DNA of 64,000 nt from Arthrobacter sp. UKPF54-2 (GTDB taxonomy: Bacteria; Actinomycetota; Actinomycetes; Actinomycetales; Micrococcaceae): positions 3,100,001-3,164,000 of the forward strand of contig NZ_CP040174.1 in the NCBI RefSeq assembly GCF_007858535.1, read 5' to 3'. Shown here in pieces: positions 51,358 through 60,948 of the stretch. Made by a program: the position numbers and the translations under genes. The notes under the pieces are model-generated. The model made no database searches. It saw only the letters and a program-made list of their open reading frames with translations, and was not told where the DNA came from. Numbering within the stretch: the first letter of the stretch is position 1; each line of letters starts with the position of its first letter.

Positions 51358-52017
51358 CTAATGACGGGGGCGACGGGTGAAGATCATGTGGACGACTCCC
51401 GCCGGGGACGGAGTCGTTTCGATGTCGAAGCGCTCTTCGAGTCCCTCGAGGGAATCCCAGAGCCGTTCACCCCGGCCCAGGATGATCGGCACGACAACAA
51501 TGTGCATGTGGTCGATCAGATCGGCCTCGAGGAACTGCCGGACTGTGCTGACGCCGCCGCCGATCCGGACGTCGAGGTCACCGGCCAGGGCTTGTGCCTG
51601 CTTGAGCGCAGTGACCGGGTCGGCGTCCACGAAGTGGAAGGTGGTTCCGCCGTCCATTTCCAGTACCGGCCGGGGATGGTGGGTCAGCACAACCACCGGG
51701 GTGTGGAAGACAGGGTTATCGCCCCACCACCCCTTCCATTCCTCGTCCGCCCAGGGGCCGCGCTGCGGGCCGAATTTGTTCCGGCCCATGATCTCCACAC
51801 CGACACCCGGCCCCCAGCCGCTCGCAAACGCCTCGTCGACGCCGAACGACCCGTCCGACTCCCCGTGGAAACCCATCTGGCGGAAGGTGCGCGTCTCGAA
51901 AGCCCACTGCATCAGCCGCGAACCTGCATGGCCGAACGGAGCGTCGAGTTCCTGGCCCTCGCCGGTGCCGAAGCCGTCGAGGGAGATCGAGAAGTTGTGC
52001 ACGCGGACGAGGGACAT
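51358..52017 (-). CDS. Dihydrofolate reductase-family protein (RibD C-terminal type)
   Basis: 219 residues. It begins VRVHNFSISLDGFG, includes GRNKFGP and the nucleotide-binding DVRIGGGVSTVRQFLEADLIDHMHIVVVPIILGRGERLW. These small reductases are related to the RibD reductase domain; physiological role unknown. Confidence 0.88.
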   Translation of the reverse strand: MSLVRVHNFSISLDGFGTGEGQELDAPFGHAGSRLMQWAFETRTFRQMGFHGESDGSFGVDEAFASGWGPGVGVEIMGRNKFGPQRGPWADEEWKGWWGDNPVFHTPVVVLTHHPRPVLEMDGGTTFHFVDADPVTALKQAQALAGDLDVRIGGGVSTVRQFLEADLIDHMHIVVVPIILGRGERLWDSLEGLEERFDIETTPSPAGVVHMIFTRRPRH

Positions 52018-52075
52018 ATCAGCTCCTGGGGTGCTCGTAGGTTGGAGTCACCTTATGGTGATCGCACCCAACGAC

Positions 52076-52891
52076 TCAAGAGGTGCCCGTCTTGGCGGCG
52101 TAGTCCGCCGCCTGGTCCCGCACCTGGCGCAGGTAGGAACCGGACTGGTTGTAGGCGTAGACGGCGTCGGTCCAGCCTTGCGCGGTGGAAAGGTCACGGC
52201 CGTGCGCGCACAGATAGGCCGCCGCGCTGAGGGCGGCGTCGTCAATATTGAACGGGTCCGCGATTCCGTCGCCGTTCCCGTCCCGGCCCGCGAGCTGCCA
52301 CGTGGAGGGAATGAACTGCATGGGTCCGACGGCGTGGTCCCAGCGGACGTCGCCGTCGAGGGCTCCGCCGTCCGTGTCGGCGATGGCGGCGAATCCGGCG
52401 CCGTTGAGGCTCGGGCCAATGATCGGCCCGCTCGCCTGCCCTGCGGTGTTGAGGCTGCCGCCGCCGTAGCTTCCGTGGGCCGTTTCGACGAAGCCGACGG
52501 CGGCCACCGTGTTCCAGCCGATCCCGCACTTTGGAGTGAGATCGTTGGCCGTGGCCGCTGCGGCAACGTAGGCCCGGAGCGCGCGGGCCGGGATCCCGGT
52601 CTGCCCGGCCGCCCGGATCAGCCACTCGGCATCAGCGCTGCGGGTCACGTTGACGGCGGTGGTGAGGCCTGCGGAAGAGGCGGCGAGTTTCGCCCCCGCC
52701 CGCGGCGGCGGAGCCAGTGCCCCGCCGGCGTCGGCACCGGGCTGCCGGACAGCCCAGAACGAGAATGCGGTGATGACGCAAAGCGCGAACACGCTGAAGA
52801 CCAAAAGACGTTTGAGACGGAGCACCGACCAATCAAACCATCCCTGACCGGTGGCCGCCGCCTGGGGGGTGGCTGGGCTGGTTTTCCTCAC
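52076..52891 (-). CDS. Membrane-anchored lytic transglycosylase (SLT type)
   Basis: 271 residues. An N-terminal hydrophobic helix (LLVFSVFALCVITAFSFWAV) anchors it outside the membrane. The catalytic Glu is in VAAVGFVETAHGSYGG, followed by DHAVGPMQFIPSTW and DPFNIDDAALSAAAYLC, typical for MltB-like peptidoglycan transglycosylases. The GTG start overlaps the DUF2182 stop (GTGA), which makes it the third gene of an operon with two DUF proteins. Confidence 0.88.
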   Translation of the reverse strand: MRKTSPATPQAAATGQGWFDWSVLRLKRLLVFSVFALCVITAFSFWAVRQPGADAGGALAPPPRAGAKLAASSAGLTTAVNVTRSADAEWLIRAAGQTGIPARALRAYVAAAATANDLTPKCGIGWNTVAAVGFVETAHGSYGGGSLNTAGQASGPIIGPSLNGAGFAAIADTDGGALDGDVRWDHAVGPMQFIPSTWQLAGRDGNGDGIADPFNIDDAALSAAAYLCAHGRDLSTAQGWTDAVYAYNQSGSYLRQVRDQAADYAAKTGTS

Positions 52892-53655
52892 ATGCCCGCG
52901 GTCATATAGAGCCCCGGCAGCAGCTCCGGGTGCGCCGGGACGAAGAGCGCGAACACGATCAGGGCGACGCCGGTGACGCGGCTGAGCGCCGGCCCGTACT
53001 TCCACGTCTTCTCCAGGAAGATGACGACCGTGATGCCCGCCATCCACGCCAGGTTCATCACGCCAACAGCGATCAGCACCACCATGAGACCCCAGCAGCA
53101 GCCCACGCAATACGCGCCGTGGTAGAGGCCGACCCGGACGTCCCGAAGGCGGCCCTTGTACCCCGAGACGTGCAACAGGAATGCCACGGGCGACCGGCAG
53201 TGCCTGAGACATAAATCCTTCAGCGGTGTCAGTTGATAAAGGCCTGCCGCCGCGAGCACCCCGGCTCCCACCCAGGGTGCGGCATCTGCCGCGCCCTCAG
53301 CGAGCAAACCGGAGAGCTCCGCGGCCGCGTAGGCAACGACCCCGAATCCGATCCACGTCAAGAGATAGCCGCCAACCAGGGCGGTTGTCCGGAGGGCACG
53401 GACCCGGCGGCTGCGGACGGCGCGGACCGACCTGAGGTACATCGACGTGAGCGGCGCCAGCGACGGCAGCATCATGGCCGCCATCATCAGCGCCCACACC
53501 CCCAGGAATGCCCACAGTCCCAGTCCCATGGTTCCCGGTCCCATGGACATGTCGCCGAGGCCGGAGAACGTGAAATACCACGCCAGAGCGGCGCAACCGA
53601 TTAGCGCCAGCTCTGCGGCATGGTGGCTGAGCGTCAGGCTGCTCCTGCCCGGCAC
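52888..53655 (-). CDS. DUF2182 integral membrane protein
   Basis: 255 residues, about six or seven helices. The WALMMAAMMLPSLAPLTSMYLRSVR segment and LKDLCLRHCRSPVAFL with GLYHGAYCVGCCW are the conserved Met/Cys/His-rich parts of DUF2182, suggesting metal binding. The GTG start directly follows the DUF1326 stop (TAAGTG). Confidence 0.85.
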   Translation of the reverse strand: MPGRSSLTLSHHAAELALIGCAALAWYFTFSGLGDMSMGPGTMGLGLWAFLGVWALMMAAMMLPSLAPLTSMYLRSVRAVRSRRVRALRTTALVGGYLLTWIGFGVVAYAAAELSGLLAEGAADAAPWVGAGVLAAAGLYQLTPLKDLCLRHCRSPVAFLLHVSGYKGRLRDVRVGLYHGAYCVGCCWGLMVVLIAVGVMNLAWMAGITVVIFLEKTWKYGPALSRVTGVALIVFALFVPAHPELLPGLYMTAGM

Positions 53656-54261
53656 TTAAGCGGACCAGGCGAAAGGGGCCGAGAAAGAGTTCTTGCCGAC
53701 GTTGTCCCAGCTCATTCCGAATACGTCCACCCGGGAGGTGCTAGATGTGCCGACTGCCAGCGTGTCGGCCGGGAACCCGACGCCACTGATTTTCACGCCC
53801 CGCCCCGTGGGATCCAGGGGAGACACGAAATCCTCGACCACCATGTCGACGGCGCCGCCAATCCGGACCTGGTGAACCCTGCCCTCATCGGCGTAGGCCA
53901 TGGTGAGGGACTCCATGCCCGCCATTTCACCAATCAAGGGGGCGAGGCCCTCCATCGGTCCGCCGAGCTGGCCACCGAAGACTGCACCGAGCGCTTCGGC
54001 CTGCTCGGCTGAGGCGCTGGCGTCCAGGAGAACTCCGACTTTCCAGCCGCCGTCACTCATCAGCGCCGGTGTATCGGCGACAACACAGACTGTCAGACCA
54101 CCGACGTCGACACCATTCACTTCGCCGGTATCGACGTGGAAGGCCAGTGCCACGTTGCAGCGTTCGTTATCCGCCGGTGCGGTCAGCCCTGACGTTGAAC
54201 AGGGACAGGCCATGTCGCAATTGCAATTCTCAAAATATGTGCCCTCGATATGCCACGGCAT
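53656..54261 (-). CDS. DUF1326 protein
   Basis: 201 residues beginning MPWHIEGTYFENCNCDMACPCS, the Cys-rich signature of DUF1326; the rest is a beta-rich domain. DUF1326 and DUF2182 are found together in many genomes, and no function has been proven. ATG 54261 has an aaggag 7 bases before it; a longer frame to 54285 is not needed. Confidence 0.85.
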   Translation of the reverse strand: MPWHIEGTYFENCNCDMACPCSTSGLTAPADNERCNVALAFHVDTGEVNGVDVGGLTVCVVADTPALMSDGGWKVGVLLDASASAEQAEALGAVFGGQLGGPMEGLAPLIGEMAGMESLTMAYADEGRVHQVRIGGAVDMVVEDFVSPLDPTGRGVKISGVGFPADTLAVGTSSTSRVDVFGMSWDNVGKNSFSAPFAWSA

Positions 54262-54294
54262 GTCGGGCTCCTTTCGAAGAGGCACCCCCCAAAA

Positions 54295-54672
54295 TTAAGT
54301 CTCCTCGCGGCTATGGGTCGGGTCAAGGTCCACGTCGGGCCGGCCGGGCCAGACACGGTCCGCCAGTGAGAGTACGGGCGCAAGTGCCGGGTTGTCCGAG
54401 GCCCCGCGCCAGGTCATCCGCAGACAGATCGGCAGCGTCTCGTCAAGCACCCGCAGGAAGCGCACGTGCGGGTCCGTCACGTTCTCCGCCACGGAGGAAA
54501 CCGGAAGCGAGCACCCGACTTCGGCACCGACCAGGGCCATCGCGGTCCAGGAATCCGGCGCCCTTTGCACGATGTCGGGATCGAACCCGGCTCCAAGGCT
54601 GAGCCTGCGCAGCCGGTCGCCGAGGACTGAGCCCTCGTGCGGGGGAAGCGCCACGAAATCCTGCGCATTGGC
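54295..54672 (-). pseudogene. LysR-type regulator, C-terminal remnant
   Basis: About 125 codons matching the end of a LysR ligand domain of the CatR/CbnR kind (DFVALPPHEGSVLGDRLRRLSLGAGF...IVQRAPDSWTAMALVGAEVG). The DNA-binding half is missing; upstream in the same frame the similarity gives way near 54655-54672 to sequences of other genes. Confidence 0.7.
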
Positions 54673-54747
54673 CGCACCACGCTGTACCGCAAGATGCGCG
54701 CCCTGAAAATTGCCGACGATGAACGCATGGTCGCTCCCGGGGCGTAG
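54643..54747 (+). pseudogene. Fis-type helix-turn-helix remnant
   Basis: The plus strand reads HEILRIGRTTLYRKMRALKI then 11 codons and TAG at 54745. This is the C-terminal HTH of a Fis-family activator; nothing of its N-terminal domains remains upstream. Confidence 0.6.
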
Positions 54748-54803
54748 CCTTCGGGCGGCGACGCGGTCCCCGGCGACTTCGGCGAACCCGGGGGCGTCCG
54801 CAG
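54748..54803 (-). pseudogene. NmrA-family gene fragment
   Basis: On the minus strand ADAPGFAEVAGDRVAAR, which matches DADAPRVVEVAGDRVTAR of the intact NmrA gene at 56123-57037. A run of 22 bases is identical between 54760-54781 and 56414-56435. Confidence 0.65.
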
Positions 54804-54928
54804 AACGAGGCGTGTTCGCTCATGCAGTAGGCCCGGGGAGCGCCGGCTGACGAAGGGACCGCCGGAACCCGGGCACCACGCGAAGACAGACCACTTGAAC
54901 AACGGCCGCTAAGCCAGGAGCGTGGGAC

Positions 54929-55999
54929 TTACCCCCGTACCGTGTAGCTCGCCAGAACAGCCTTGTGGTCCGTCGGCCAGGGCACATCCGCCAGCAGGAA
55001 CGGGTCTTTCCCGGACTCGGCGACCCGCTGATTCCGCACAATCGATTCCCGCGGGCCTACGACCTGCGCATCTTTCAGCTTCAATCGGGCATCCGGGTGG
55101 TGGAAGACGTAGTCAATCCGGTCCCGTTCGTCCGCCTCCGGCGCCCAGGTCAGCGATTCGACTGCGGCGTTGTGATTGCTCGCGGGCCACGTGAATCCAG
55201 GATGCGTGACCGGGCTGGGGTGTTGGCGCCGATAGGCATCCACGAACCCGGCATCTTCAAGCGCCTGCGTCGAAGCCCAGCGCAGAACTACACCATTGTG
55301 GTCGAAAAGCTGCGCAGTTCGGCGCGTCCAATCCAACGTCGAAGGCTCGTTGAAATCACCGCCGAGGATTACGAGGCGTCCACGTTGCCGCTCCTTGCCC
55401 GCATCCACGATGAACCGTTCGATCACCTGCGGCCGTCCGGAAGCCGCATTGACCCGGGCAACCGCCGCCACATCGGTGACCGGACCGGTGGGAATCTTGT
55501 TCCAGCCGTACCCGGAGTACTCACCGCTGGGAGCGCCCGGGCCATAAGCGCGGGGCAGGTACGTTGCGTACCACTGGTACTGCAAATGGGCCGCATAGGC
55601 GGCGATTTCGACAGAGCCCACTGTCACGACCGCCTTCGTCATGTACGGAAGTGCGGTCGCCTCACCGATCGGGTACGCCGAAATGATCGCGTTGTCCCCG
55701 GTCCTCCTGTGCTGAAAGTTCAGCCCGGAGGCGTTGAGCTTGGCCACGATATCCGGGGTCGTCTCGCTCGCCTCCGCGATAAAGACCAGAGTTGCGCCGG
55801 ATTCCTTGATGATGTCAGCGATCATGCCAACACCGCCGGGGACCTGGGTGCCGCCGTGCCAGGCATTGATGACCAGGACCTTGAGCGTGGACTCGGACGA
55901 CGACGCCGCAGCCGAAGCGGCTCCTGCCATGGACAACGCCCCTAGCGCCGCAGCACCAGTAATTCCTCGGACAACGCTCCGACGTGAGACCTGGTTCAT
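54929..55999 (-). CDS. Tat-exported endonuclease/exonuclease/phosphatase-family protein
   Basis: 356 residues. The N-terminus SRRSVVRGITGAAALGALSMAGAASA is a twin-arginine signal. The mature part is an EEP fold: LVINAWHGG, LVFIAEASE (metal Glu), LVILGGDFNEPS and DRIDYVFHH, and PWPTDHKAVLA (His). Such secreted proteins cleave phosphodiesters (nucleic acid or lipids). ATG 55999 has ggaaggaa upstream; the longer frame to 56092 lacks a start signal. Confidence 0.88.
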   Translation of the reverse strand: MNQVSRRSVVRGITGAAALGALSMAGAASAAASSSESTLKVLVINAWHGGTQVPGGVGMIADIIKESGATLVFIAEASETTPDIVAKLNASGLNFQHRRTGDNAIISAYPIGEATALPYMTKAVVTVGSVEIAAYAAHLQYQWYATYLPRAYGPGAPSGEYSGYGWNKIPTGPVTDVAAVARVNAASGRPQVIERFIVDAGKERQRGRLVILGGDFNEPSTLDWTRRTAQLFDHNGVVLRWASTQALEDAGFVDAYRRQHPSPVTHPGFTWPASNHNAAVESLTWAPEADERDRIDYVFHHPDARLKLKDAQVVGPRESIVRNQRVAESGKDPFLLADVPWPTDHKAVLASYTVRG

Positions 56000-56122
56000 C
56001 GATTTCCTTCCTCGCATGGATTGGGTCTCAAACGCTATTGAGCGTGCGTGAATAGGAAGTTCCCTTCGTAGTTGGATTCCGGTTAACGCCATGCGAACGG
56101 GCGACGTCGCGGCCGGTGGGGA

Positions 56123-57037
56123 TTAGCGGGTCGGCCCCGACTCCAGCAGGTGCGCTTCCAGGACGTCGCGGACCGAGGTCCATTCGTGGGGCCCGTAGCG
56201 GTCGTTGTCGACGTGCCGGAGTTCGGCTTCGCCGCTGAACATGCTGACGAAGTACTGCATGCCCTGCCAGGCGGGGAAGGCCTCGCCTTTGTCTTTGGAC
56301 AAGCGCCGGCCGACCTTGCTCATCGCCAGCAGGGTCCCGGTCGTTCCGGCCCACTGCGGCGAAAAGGATTCTCCGGTGAGTTCGGTCATGGTTTGGGCGA
56401 TGCTGCGGGCGGTGACGCGGTCCCCGGCGACTTCGACCACCCGGGGCGCGTCCGCATCGAGGGCCACCAGCGCGACGACGCGAGCGACGTCGTCCTTGGT
56501 CGTAAAGTCGAGGATTTGGTCCGGTGAGGACCAGTACAGGACCCGGTGGCGGGAGAAGAGGATCATCGGCGCCTGCCCGGTGAGCATGTCTGCGAACGCG
56601 CCGTTGAGCACGGACGTCACGCGAAGAGGTGCGGCGTCGAGTTCCGCGGCGAACTCGCGCCGCAGCTCGAAGTTGCGGTTGCTGCCGGGGGTGATCCGGC
56701 GGTAGTCGGCGGAGTAGTCCGACGGGATGAACCGTGGCACTCCGGCTTCGACGGCGGCGGCGAGGAGCGCACGCTGGACGTCGACAATGACCGGGCGCGC
56801 GCCGCTGACCGCCGAGACGACGGTGTCGACTCCGGACAACGATGACACAAGGGCGGCCCGGTCCGTGTAGTCGACCTCATGGATCCCCACGCGCTCCTGG
56901 CCGCCGTAGATTCCGTGGGCCTTGCCGCTGCCGGGGCGGGTCAGGACCCGGACGAGGGTGTCGCGCCGGAGGAGCTCGCGAACAAGGCGTTGGCCGAGGT
57001 CACCGGTGGCTCCGGCGACGAGGACGGTACTGGTCAT
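56123..57037 (-). CDS. NmrA-family NAD(P)-binding protein
   Basis: 304 residues: VLVAGATGDLGQRLVREL (Rossmann), VDTVVSAVSGARP, FIPSDYSADYRRI, and a C-terminal region typical of NmrA/isoflavone-reductase-like aromatic alcohol reductases. A fragment of a second copy lies at 54748-54803. Substrate unknown. Confidence 0.82.
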   Translation of the reverse strand: MTSTVLVAGATGDLGQRLVRELLRRDTLVRVLTRPGSGKAHGIYGGQERVGIHEVDYTDRAALVSSLSGVDTVVSAVSGARPVIVDVQRALLAAAVEAGVPRFIPSDYSADYRRITPGSNRNFELRREFAAELDAAPLRVTSVLNGAFADMLTGQAPMILFSRHRVLYWSSPDQILDFTTKDDVARVVALVALDADAPRVVEVAGDRVTARSIAQTMTELTGESFSPQWAGTTGTLLAMSKVGRRLSKDKGEAFPAWQGMQYFVSMFSGEAELRHVDNDRYGPHEWTSVRDVLEAHLLESGPTR

Positions 57038-57400
57038 GGTGTGCTCTTCCAGGTGAAGTTGGTGGCAGGACGCCGGTGGAGCGGCCGATTCGGTCGGCCG
57101 GCGGTTACCCGAGACTCTACCCGTGAATCGCGGCCGGATACCGCGCAGCCACCCGGCCTGGACTCAGCATCCGCCCAGTCTTCTGGCCTTCACTTGGGGC
57201 GTAAAGTGCATCACCCCCTACCCCGACGGCGGCTGCGCCTGCGCCTGGCCTGGGGAACCCCTGGCTGCCGGAAGACCCGTTAAGGAGTCGTTATACCCCT
57301 TGGCGCATTGCGCTGAGCAGAGGTTACCGGACGAGCCTGAGAGGGCGGGCTCCGCAGGTCAATGGTGCCGCCGTGAGGCTGGACGGGTTGCGCCGCCCGA
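57038..57400. other. Intergenic region without a supported gene
   Basis: A 363-base gap upstream of the NmrA gene and downstream of the M20 gene (both minus). It should hold the NmrA promoter. A weak palindrome, CACTTGGGGCGTAAAGTG (57191-57208), is the only structure noticed. A plus-strand open frame from 57123 runs antisense into the M20 gene and is not supported. Confidence 0.5.
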
Positions 57401-58669
57401 TCAGTGTTTCCCGAGCCAGGCCGCTGCGGCGACCACGAGGGCAGCTGTCCCGGAAGTCAGCGTGGGCTGGAGGACGGGTGCGAACTTTGGCGAATGGTTC
57501 GCGGGGATGTCCGTGATGATGCGGCCAGCGGCCCCCGCTGCGCGGTAGGTTCCGGGGTCCACGCCGCCGATGCCCCAGTAGGTGTACGGGACGCCGAGTG
57601 CGGTGGGGATGTCGCTGAAGTCCTCACTTGCGGTCTGCCGCCCGTAGTTTTCGATGGCTTCGGCCGGGAAGTACTCGGCGAACGCGTCAGCAACCCTGGC
57701 GGTGACGTCGGCGTCGTTGTCGGTGAGCGGGTAGCTGTTGTAGAGCTCGATATTTGGCTCCTTGGGTGAGCCCGACGCCACCGACTCGGCCTTGGCGATC
57801 CGCTCGATGGCCCTGAGGATCTGGTCCCGGGTGGCCTTGTTGTAGGTGCGGATGTTCAGTTCGAGGACGGCGTGGTCGTCGATGATGTTGCTCTTGGCAC
57901 CGACGCCGATTTTTCCCACGGTGAGCACCGCGAACTCGCCCGGTTGGACCTCGCGCGAGACGACAGCCTGGAGCCGCACCACGACCATTGCGGCCAGGAC
58001 TGCCGGGTCGATCGAGAGGTGCGGCATCGAGCCGTGGCTGCCGCGCCCATAGAGGGTGATGTGGATGCTGTCCGCCATCGAGAGAAACGGGCCGGGATAC
58101 GTGCTCACGGTCCCGGCGGGGTGCGCCAGGACATGCTGGGCGAGAGCAACATCAGGCCGGGGAAAGAGGTCTGCCAGGCCGTCGTCGACCATGCCCCGTG
58201 CGCCGTCGCCGAGCTCCTCGGCGGGCTGGAAGAGCACCACAAGGGTGCCGGCCCAGGCATCGAGCTCCTCGCTGAAGAGCCGCGCCGCGCCGAGGAGGCT
58301 CGACATGTGGACGTCGTGGCCGCACGCATGCATGACGGCCGTCTGGGTTCCCTGGTCGTCCATTTCCACGGCCGTGCTCGAGTACTCGAGGCCCGTGGCC
58401 TCCGCGACGGGGAGCGCGTCCATGTCCGCGCGCACGAGCACGGTCGGTCCATCGCCATTGGTGAGGATACCCACGACTCCCGTGCCGCCGATGTTGGAGT
58501 GGACCTGGAAGCCGAAGCTTGTCAGCTGCTCAGCCACGATTCCTGCCGTGCGTTCCTCGCGGTGGCTCAGCTCGGGGTTCCGGTGGAAGTCCTTGTACAG
58601 CGATTCCTGCCAGTCTCTGAGGGAATCCTGTCCGGACAGGATCGTGCGTGCAGCTCCGATTGATGCCAT
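57401..58669 (-). CDS. M20-family amidohydrolase (hippurate/N-acyl-amino-acid hydrolase type)
   Basis: 422 residues. Metal site HACGHDVH, catalytic QPAEELGDGARGM, then RGSHGSMPHLSIDP of the dimer domain, and ASEDFSDIP near the end. Such enzymes remove acyl groups from amino acids (hippurate, indole-acetyl conjugates). It follows the MFS gene by 61 bases and the two are probably one operon for use of an N-acyl amino acid. Confidence 0.88.
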   Translation of the reverse strand: MASIGAARTILSGQDSLRDWQESLYKDFHRNPELSHREERTAGIVAEQLTSFGFQVHSNIGGTGVVGILTNGDGPTVLVRADMDALPVAEATGLEYSSTAVEMDDQGTQTAVMHACGHDVHMSSLLGAARLFSEELDAWAGTLVVLFQPAEELGDGARGMVDDGLADLFPRPDVALAQHVLAHPAGTVSTYPGPFLSMADSIHITLYGRGSHGSMPHLSIDPAVLAAMVVVRLQAVVSREVQPGEFAVLTVGKIGVGAKSNIIDDHAVLELNIRTYNKATRDQILRAIERIAKAESVASGSPKEPNIELYNSYPLTDNDADVTARVADAFAEYFPAEAIENYGRQTASEDFSDIPTALGVPYTYWGIGGVDPGTYRAAGAAGRIITDIPANHSPKFAPVLQPTLTSGTAALVVAAAAWLGKH

Positions 58670-58730
58670 TGCTCCTTATGCCTTCCTGTGATCCGCGGCG
58701 TCGTCGCGGACACCACTGCTATGTTGCAGG

Positions 58731-60242
58731 CTACGCCTCGGCGTGCTCCCTGCCTTTGGGGACGGTGGCCATGATCGAGACGACCGCGATGATCACCATG
58801 ACCACGTTGAACAGGAGCGCGACGACGGCGGCCTGCCGGACCGCAGTGTTGTCGGTGCGGCCCTGGTTGATGAGGACATCGCCGACGAACTGGGCTCCCG
58901 AGCTGCTGAAAGCGCTGAAGAGTGCGAGGGAGATCGCGGCCCCGATCGCGCCGCCCAGCGAGGAGGCCATCTTGTAGATGCCGGAGCCGGCACCGGCCTG
59001 ATCGGCGGGAAGGTTAGCCAGCGCGGCGTCCGTGGACGGCGTTGCGTAGAACGCGAGGCCGAGGCCGAATAGTGCGTAGGCCACGACGGCGAGCCAACGG
59101 TACTCGGAGAGCAGGAGGTTGGTGGGCAGCAGCAGAACGCTCGCAACGCCGACGATCAAGGATCCCCAGATCATGGGCTGGCGGGGACCAAAGCGCTGCA
59201 GGAGCTTTTCGCCGAGGCGAATGAACGCGATGATCATGATCGCGTAGCCGATGGTCAACAAGCCCGCATCGGAAGCGGTCATGCCTCCGGCGATCTGGAG
59301 GAGCTGCTGGGTCACGATGAGCAGGCCGATCGTGCCATTGAGGAGAAAATTCGAGATCGTGGCGCCGGTGAAAGTGCGGTTCTTGAACAGCTCGAAGTTA
59401 ATGAACGGCTTGACCGCACGGCCTTCGATCCGCACCAGCAAGACAAGGCCTGCGACGGCGACGACGAACAGCCCGATCGTGGTCGGGGTGAGCCATCCAA
59501 TCTTCGAGCCGAAGATCAGCACGATCATGAGCGCGAGCATCGAGACCATGAAGACCAGTACACCGGCGAGATCGAACGTGAACGTGCCCGTCTGGGCCAC
59601 CTTGCTCTCCGGCGTGCCGCTCATGAGGAGGATCGAGATGACCGAGATGACGATCGAGGCGATGAAGATCCAGCGCCATCCCACAAACGTCGCCACGTAG
59701 CCGCCGAAGATCGAGGCGAGCCCCGATCCGCCCCACGAGCCGATGGACCACATGGATACTGCGCGCTGACGGCCAGGACCGTCCCAGTACGTCTTCACGA
59801 GCGCCATGGTGGCAGGCATGATGCACGCCGCCGAGAGGCCCTGGATAGCGCGGCCGCCGAGCAGAAGCGGCAGGGCAACCGGCCCGGCGGCCAGCACGAT
59901 CATGAGAGATCCAAGGATGCCCAGGCCGTTGCCGATCAAGCTGATCCGGACGCGGCCGATCCGGTCGGCGAGGCCGCCCGCCACCACGATGAACATGCCG
60001 GAGAAGAGGGCGGTGATCGACACCGCCAGGTTCATCGCAGCGACATCGACGAGGGGCGTCGCCCAGGTCTTGTGGACCGGGTCTGAATAGGCGCCGTTGA
60101 TCTCGACGAGGATGTTTGGGGCAACGGTTCCCGTTGTGCCGGCGAACAGCCAGAAGGTGATGACGCCGAGCACGATGCCCAGCAGCAGCTTGTCGTTGCC
60201 CTGAAACGTGGTTCGGGCAGGTGCAGGGATGGTGCTTGCCAT
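58731..60242 (-). CDS. MFS transporter, 14-helix DHA2 type
   Basis: 503 residues, about 14 helices; GGLADRIGRVRISLIGN is motif A and GGRAIQGLSAACIMPATMALVK the antiporter-like motif C region. It is co-directional with the M20 hydrolase. Uptake of its substrate or export are both possible. Confidence 0.85.
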   Translation of the reverse strand: MASTIPAPARTTFQGNDKLLLGIVLGVITFWLFAGTTGTVAPNILVEINGAYSDPVHKTWATPLVDVAAMNLAVSITALFSGMFIVVAGGLADRIGRVRISLIGNGLGILGSLMIVLAAGPVALPLLLGGRAIQGLSAACIMPATMALVKTYWDGPGRQRAVSMWSIGSWGGSGLASIFGGYVATFVGWRWIFIASIVISVISILLMSGTPESKVAQTGTFTFDLAGVLVFMVSMLALMIVLIFGSKIGWLTPTTIGLFVVAVAGLVLLVRIEGRAVKPFINFELFKNRTFTGATISNFLLNGTIGLLIVTQQLLQIAGGMTASDAGLLTIGYAIMIIAFIRLGEKLLQRFGPRQPMIWGSLIVGVASVLLLPTNLLLSEYRWLAVVAYALFGLGLAFYATPSTDAALANLPADQAGAGSGIYKMASSLGGAIGAAISLALFSAFSSSGAQFVGDVLINQGRTDNTAVRQAAVVALLFNVVMVIIAVVSIMATVPKGREHAEA

Positions 60243-60575
60243 GACAACTCCTCGTTGCCCTGGCCCAGGCGGACGCGAAATTTGGCTTAGGAGCGTGCTG
60301 GACTGGGCGGTACTGCTTGTCGTTGTGAGTTAGGCTCCGGAAGGTATTCTGGGGCGGTGTCTGCCCTCTCGGATGCAGGCGAATTTCAATTGACGGCGCC
60401 TGGGCAAACGGGCGCCAACTCATTGGGCTACAGTCCTGATATAGACCCAACCGCCCCTTTTTGCCTAGAGCACACCGGTCCCCCGTGCTTGGGTCAAGCC
60501 CGTCCATGAACAGGTACCGCAAGGCAACCCCGTCGACCAACGAGGCAAGGACGCCGGCCTCAGTAAAGGCCCAAC
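60243..60575. other. Intergenic region
   Basis: Contains the promoter region of the MFS-M20 operon. No gene or clear repeat is seen here. Confidence 0.5.
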
Positions 60576-60600
60576 AAAAAAGGGCCCCACAGAGGCCCTC
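60576..60600 (-). terminator. Terminator of the tRNA-Leu gene
   Basis: On the minus strand a gagggcc/ggccc stem-loop followed by TTTTTT (60576-60581), 58 bases beyond the tRNA 3' end. Confidence 0.85.
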
Positions 60601-60658
60601 ATGGGAACAGTCTGTCCACCCCCAGAAGCCCAAAGGCCCCAGACCAATAAAAACACTG

Positions 60659-60740
60659 TGCCCGAGGTGGGACTCGAACCCACACACCTTTCGATACCGC
60701 ATTTTGAGTGCGGCGCGTCTGCCAATTCCGCCACTCGGGC
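60659..60740 (-). tRNA. tRNA-Leu (anticodon CAA)
   Basis: 82 bases on the minus strand. The acceptor stem GCCCGAG pairs with CTCGGGC, the anticodon arm is CCGCA-CTCAAAA-TGCGG with anticodon CAA, a variable arm is present, and the T arm has GGTTCGAGTCC. CCA is not encoded. Leu reading UUG. Confidence 0.95.
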
Positions 60741-60948
60741 GCGGAGTACACCGGCTGTCATATTCGCTTGCCACAGGGGTGCTGTGAGCAACGCGATCGC
60801 TTCCGGTGCGCGAAATTACTCTACATGCAGATAGGCTGAATTCCAGAATCGCGCCAGTGACGCCGCATCGATCCCAACCGGCCCCCAGTACCCCGGCGGA
60901 CTTGCCTACGATGGTCCAGGTCCGCCCGTACCTTTACAAGGAGTTCCC

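Noticed and set aside
51358..54261. Reading this minus-strand stretch as part of a prophage or island
   Set aside because: No integrase, phage structural gene, IS element or tRNA-linked repeat is present; all genes are common chromosomal families.
57123..57548. Plus-strand frame with a Cys-rich start upstream of the M20 stop
   Set aside because: Most of it is antisense to the M20 gene and no ribosome site or family motif was seen.
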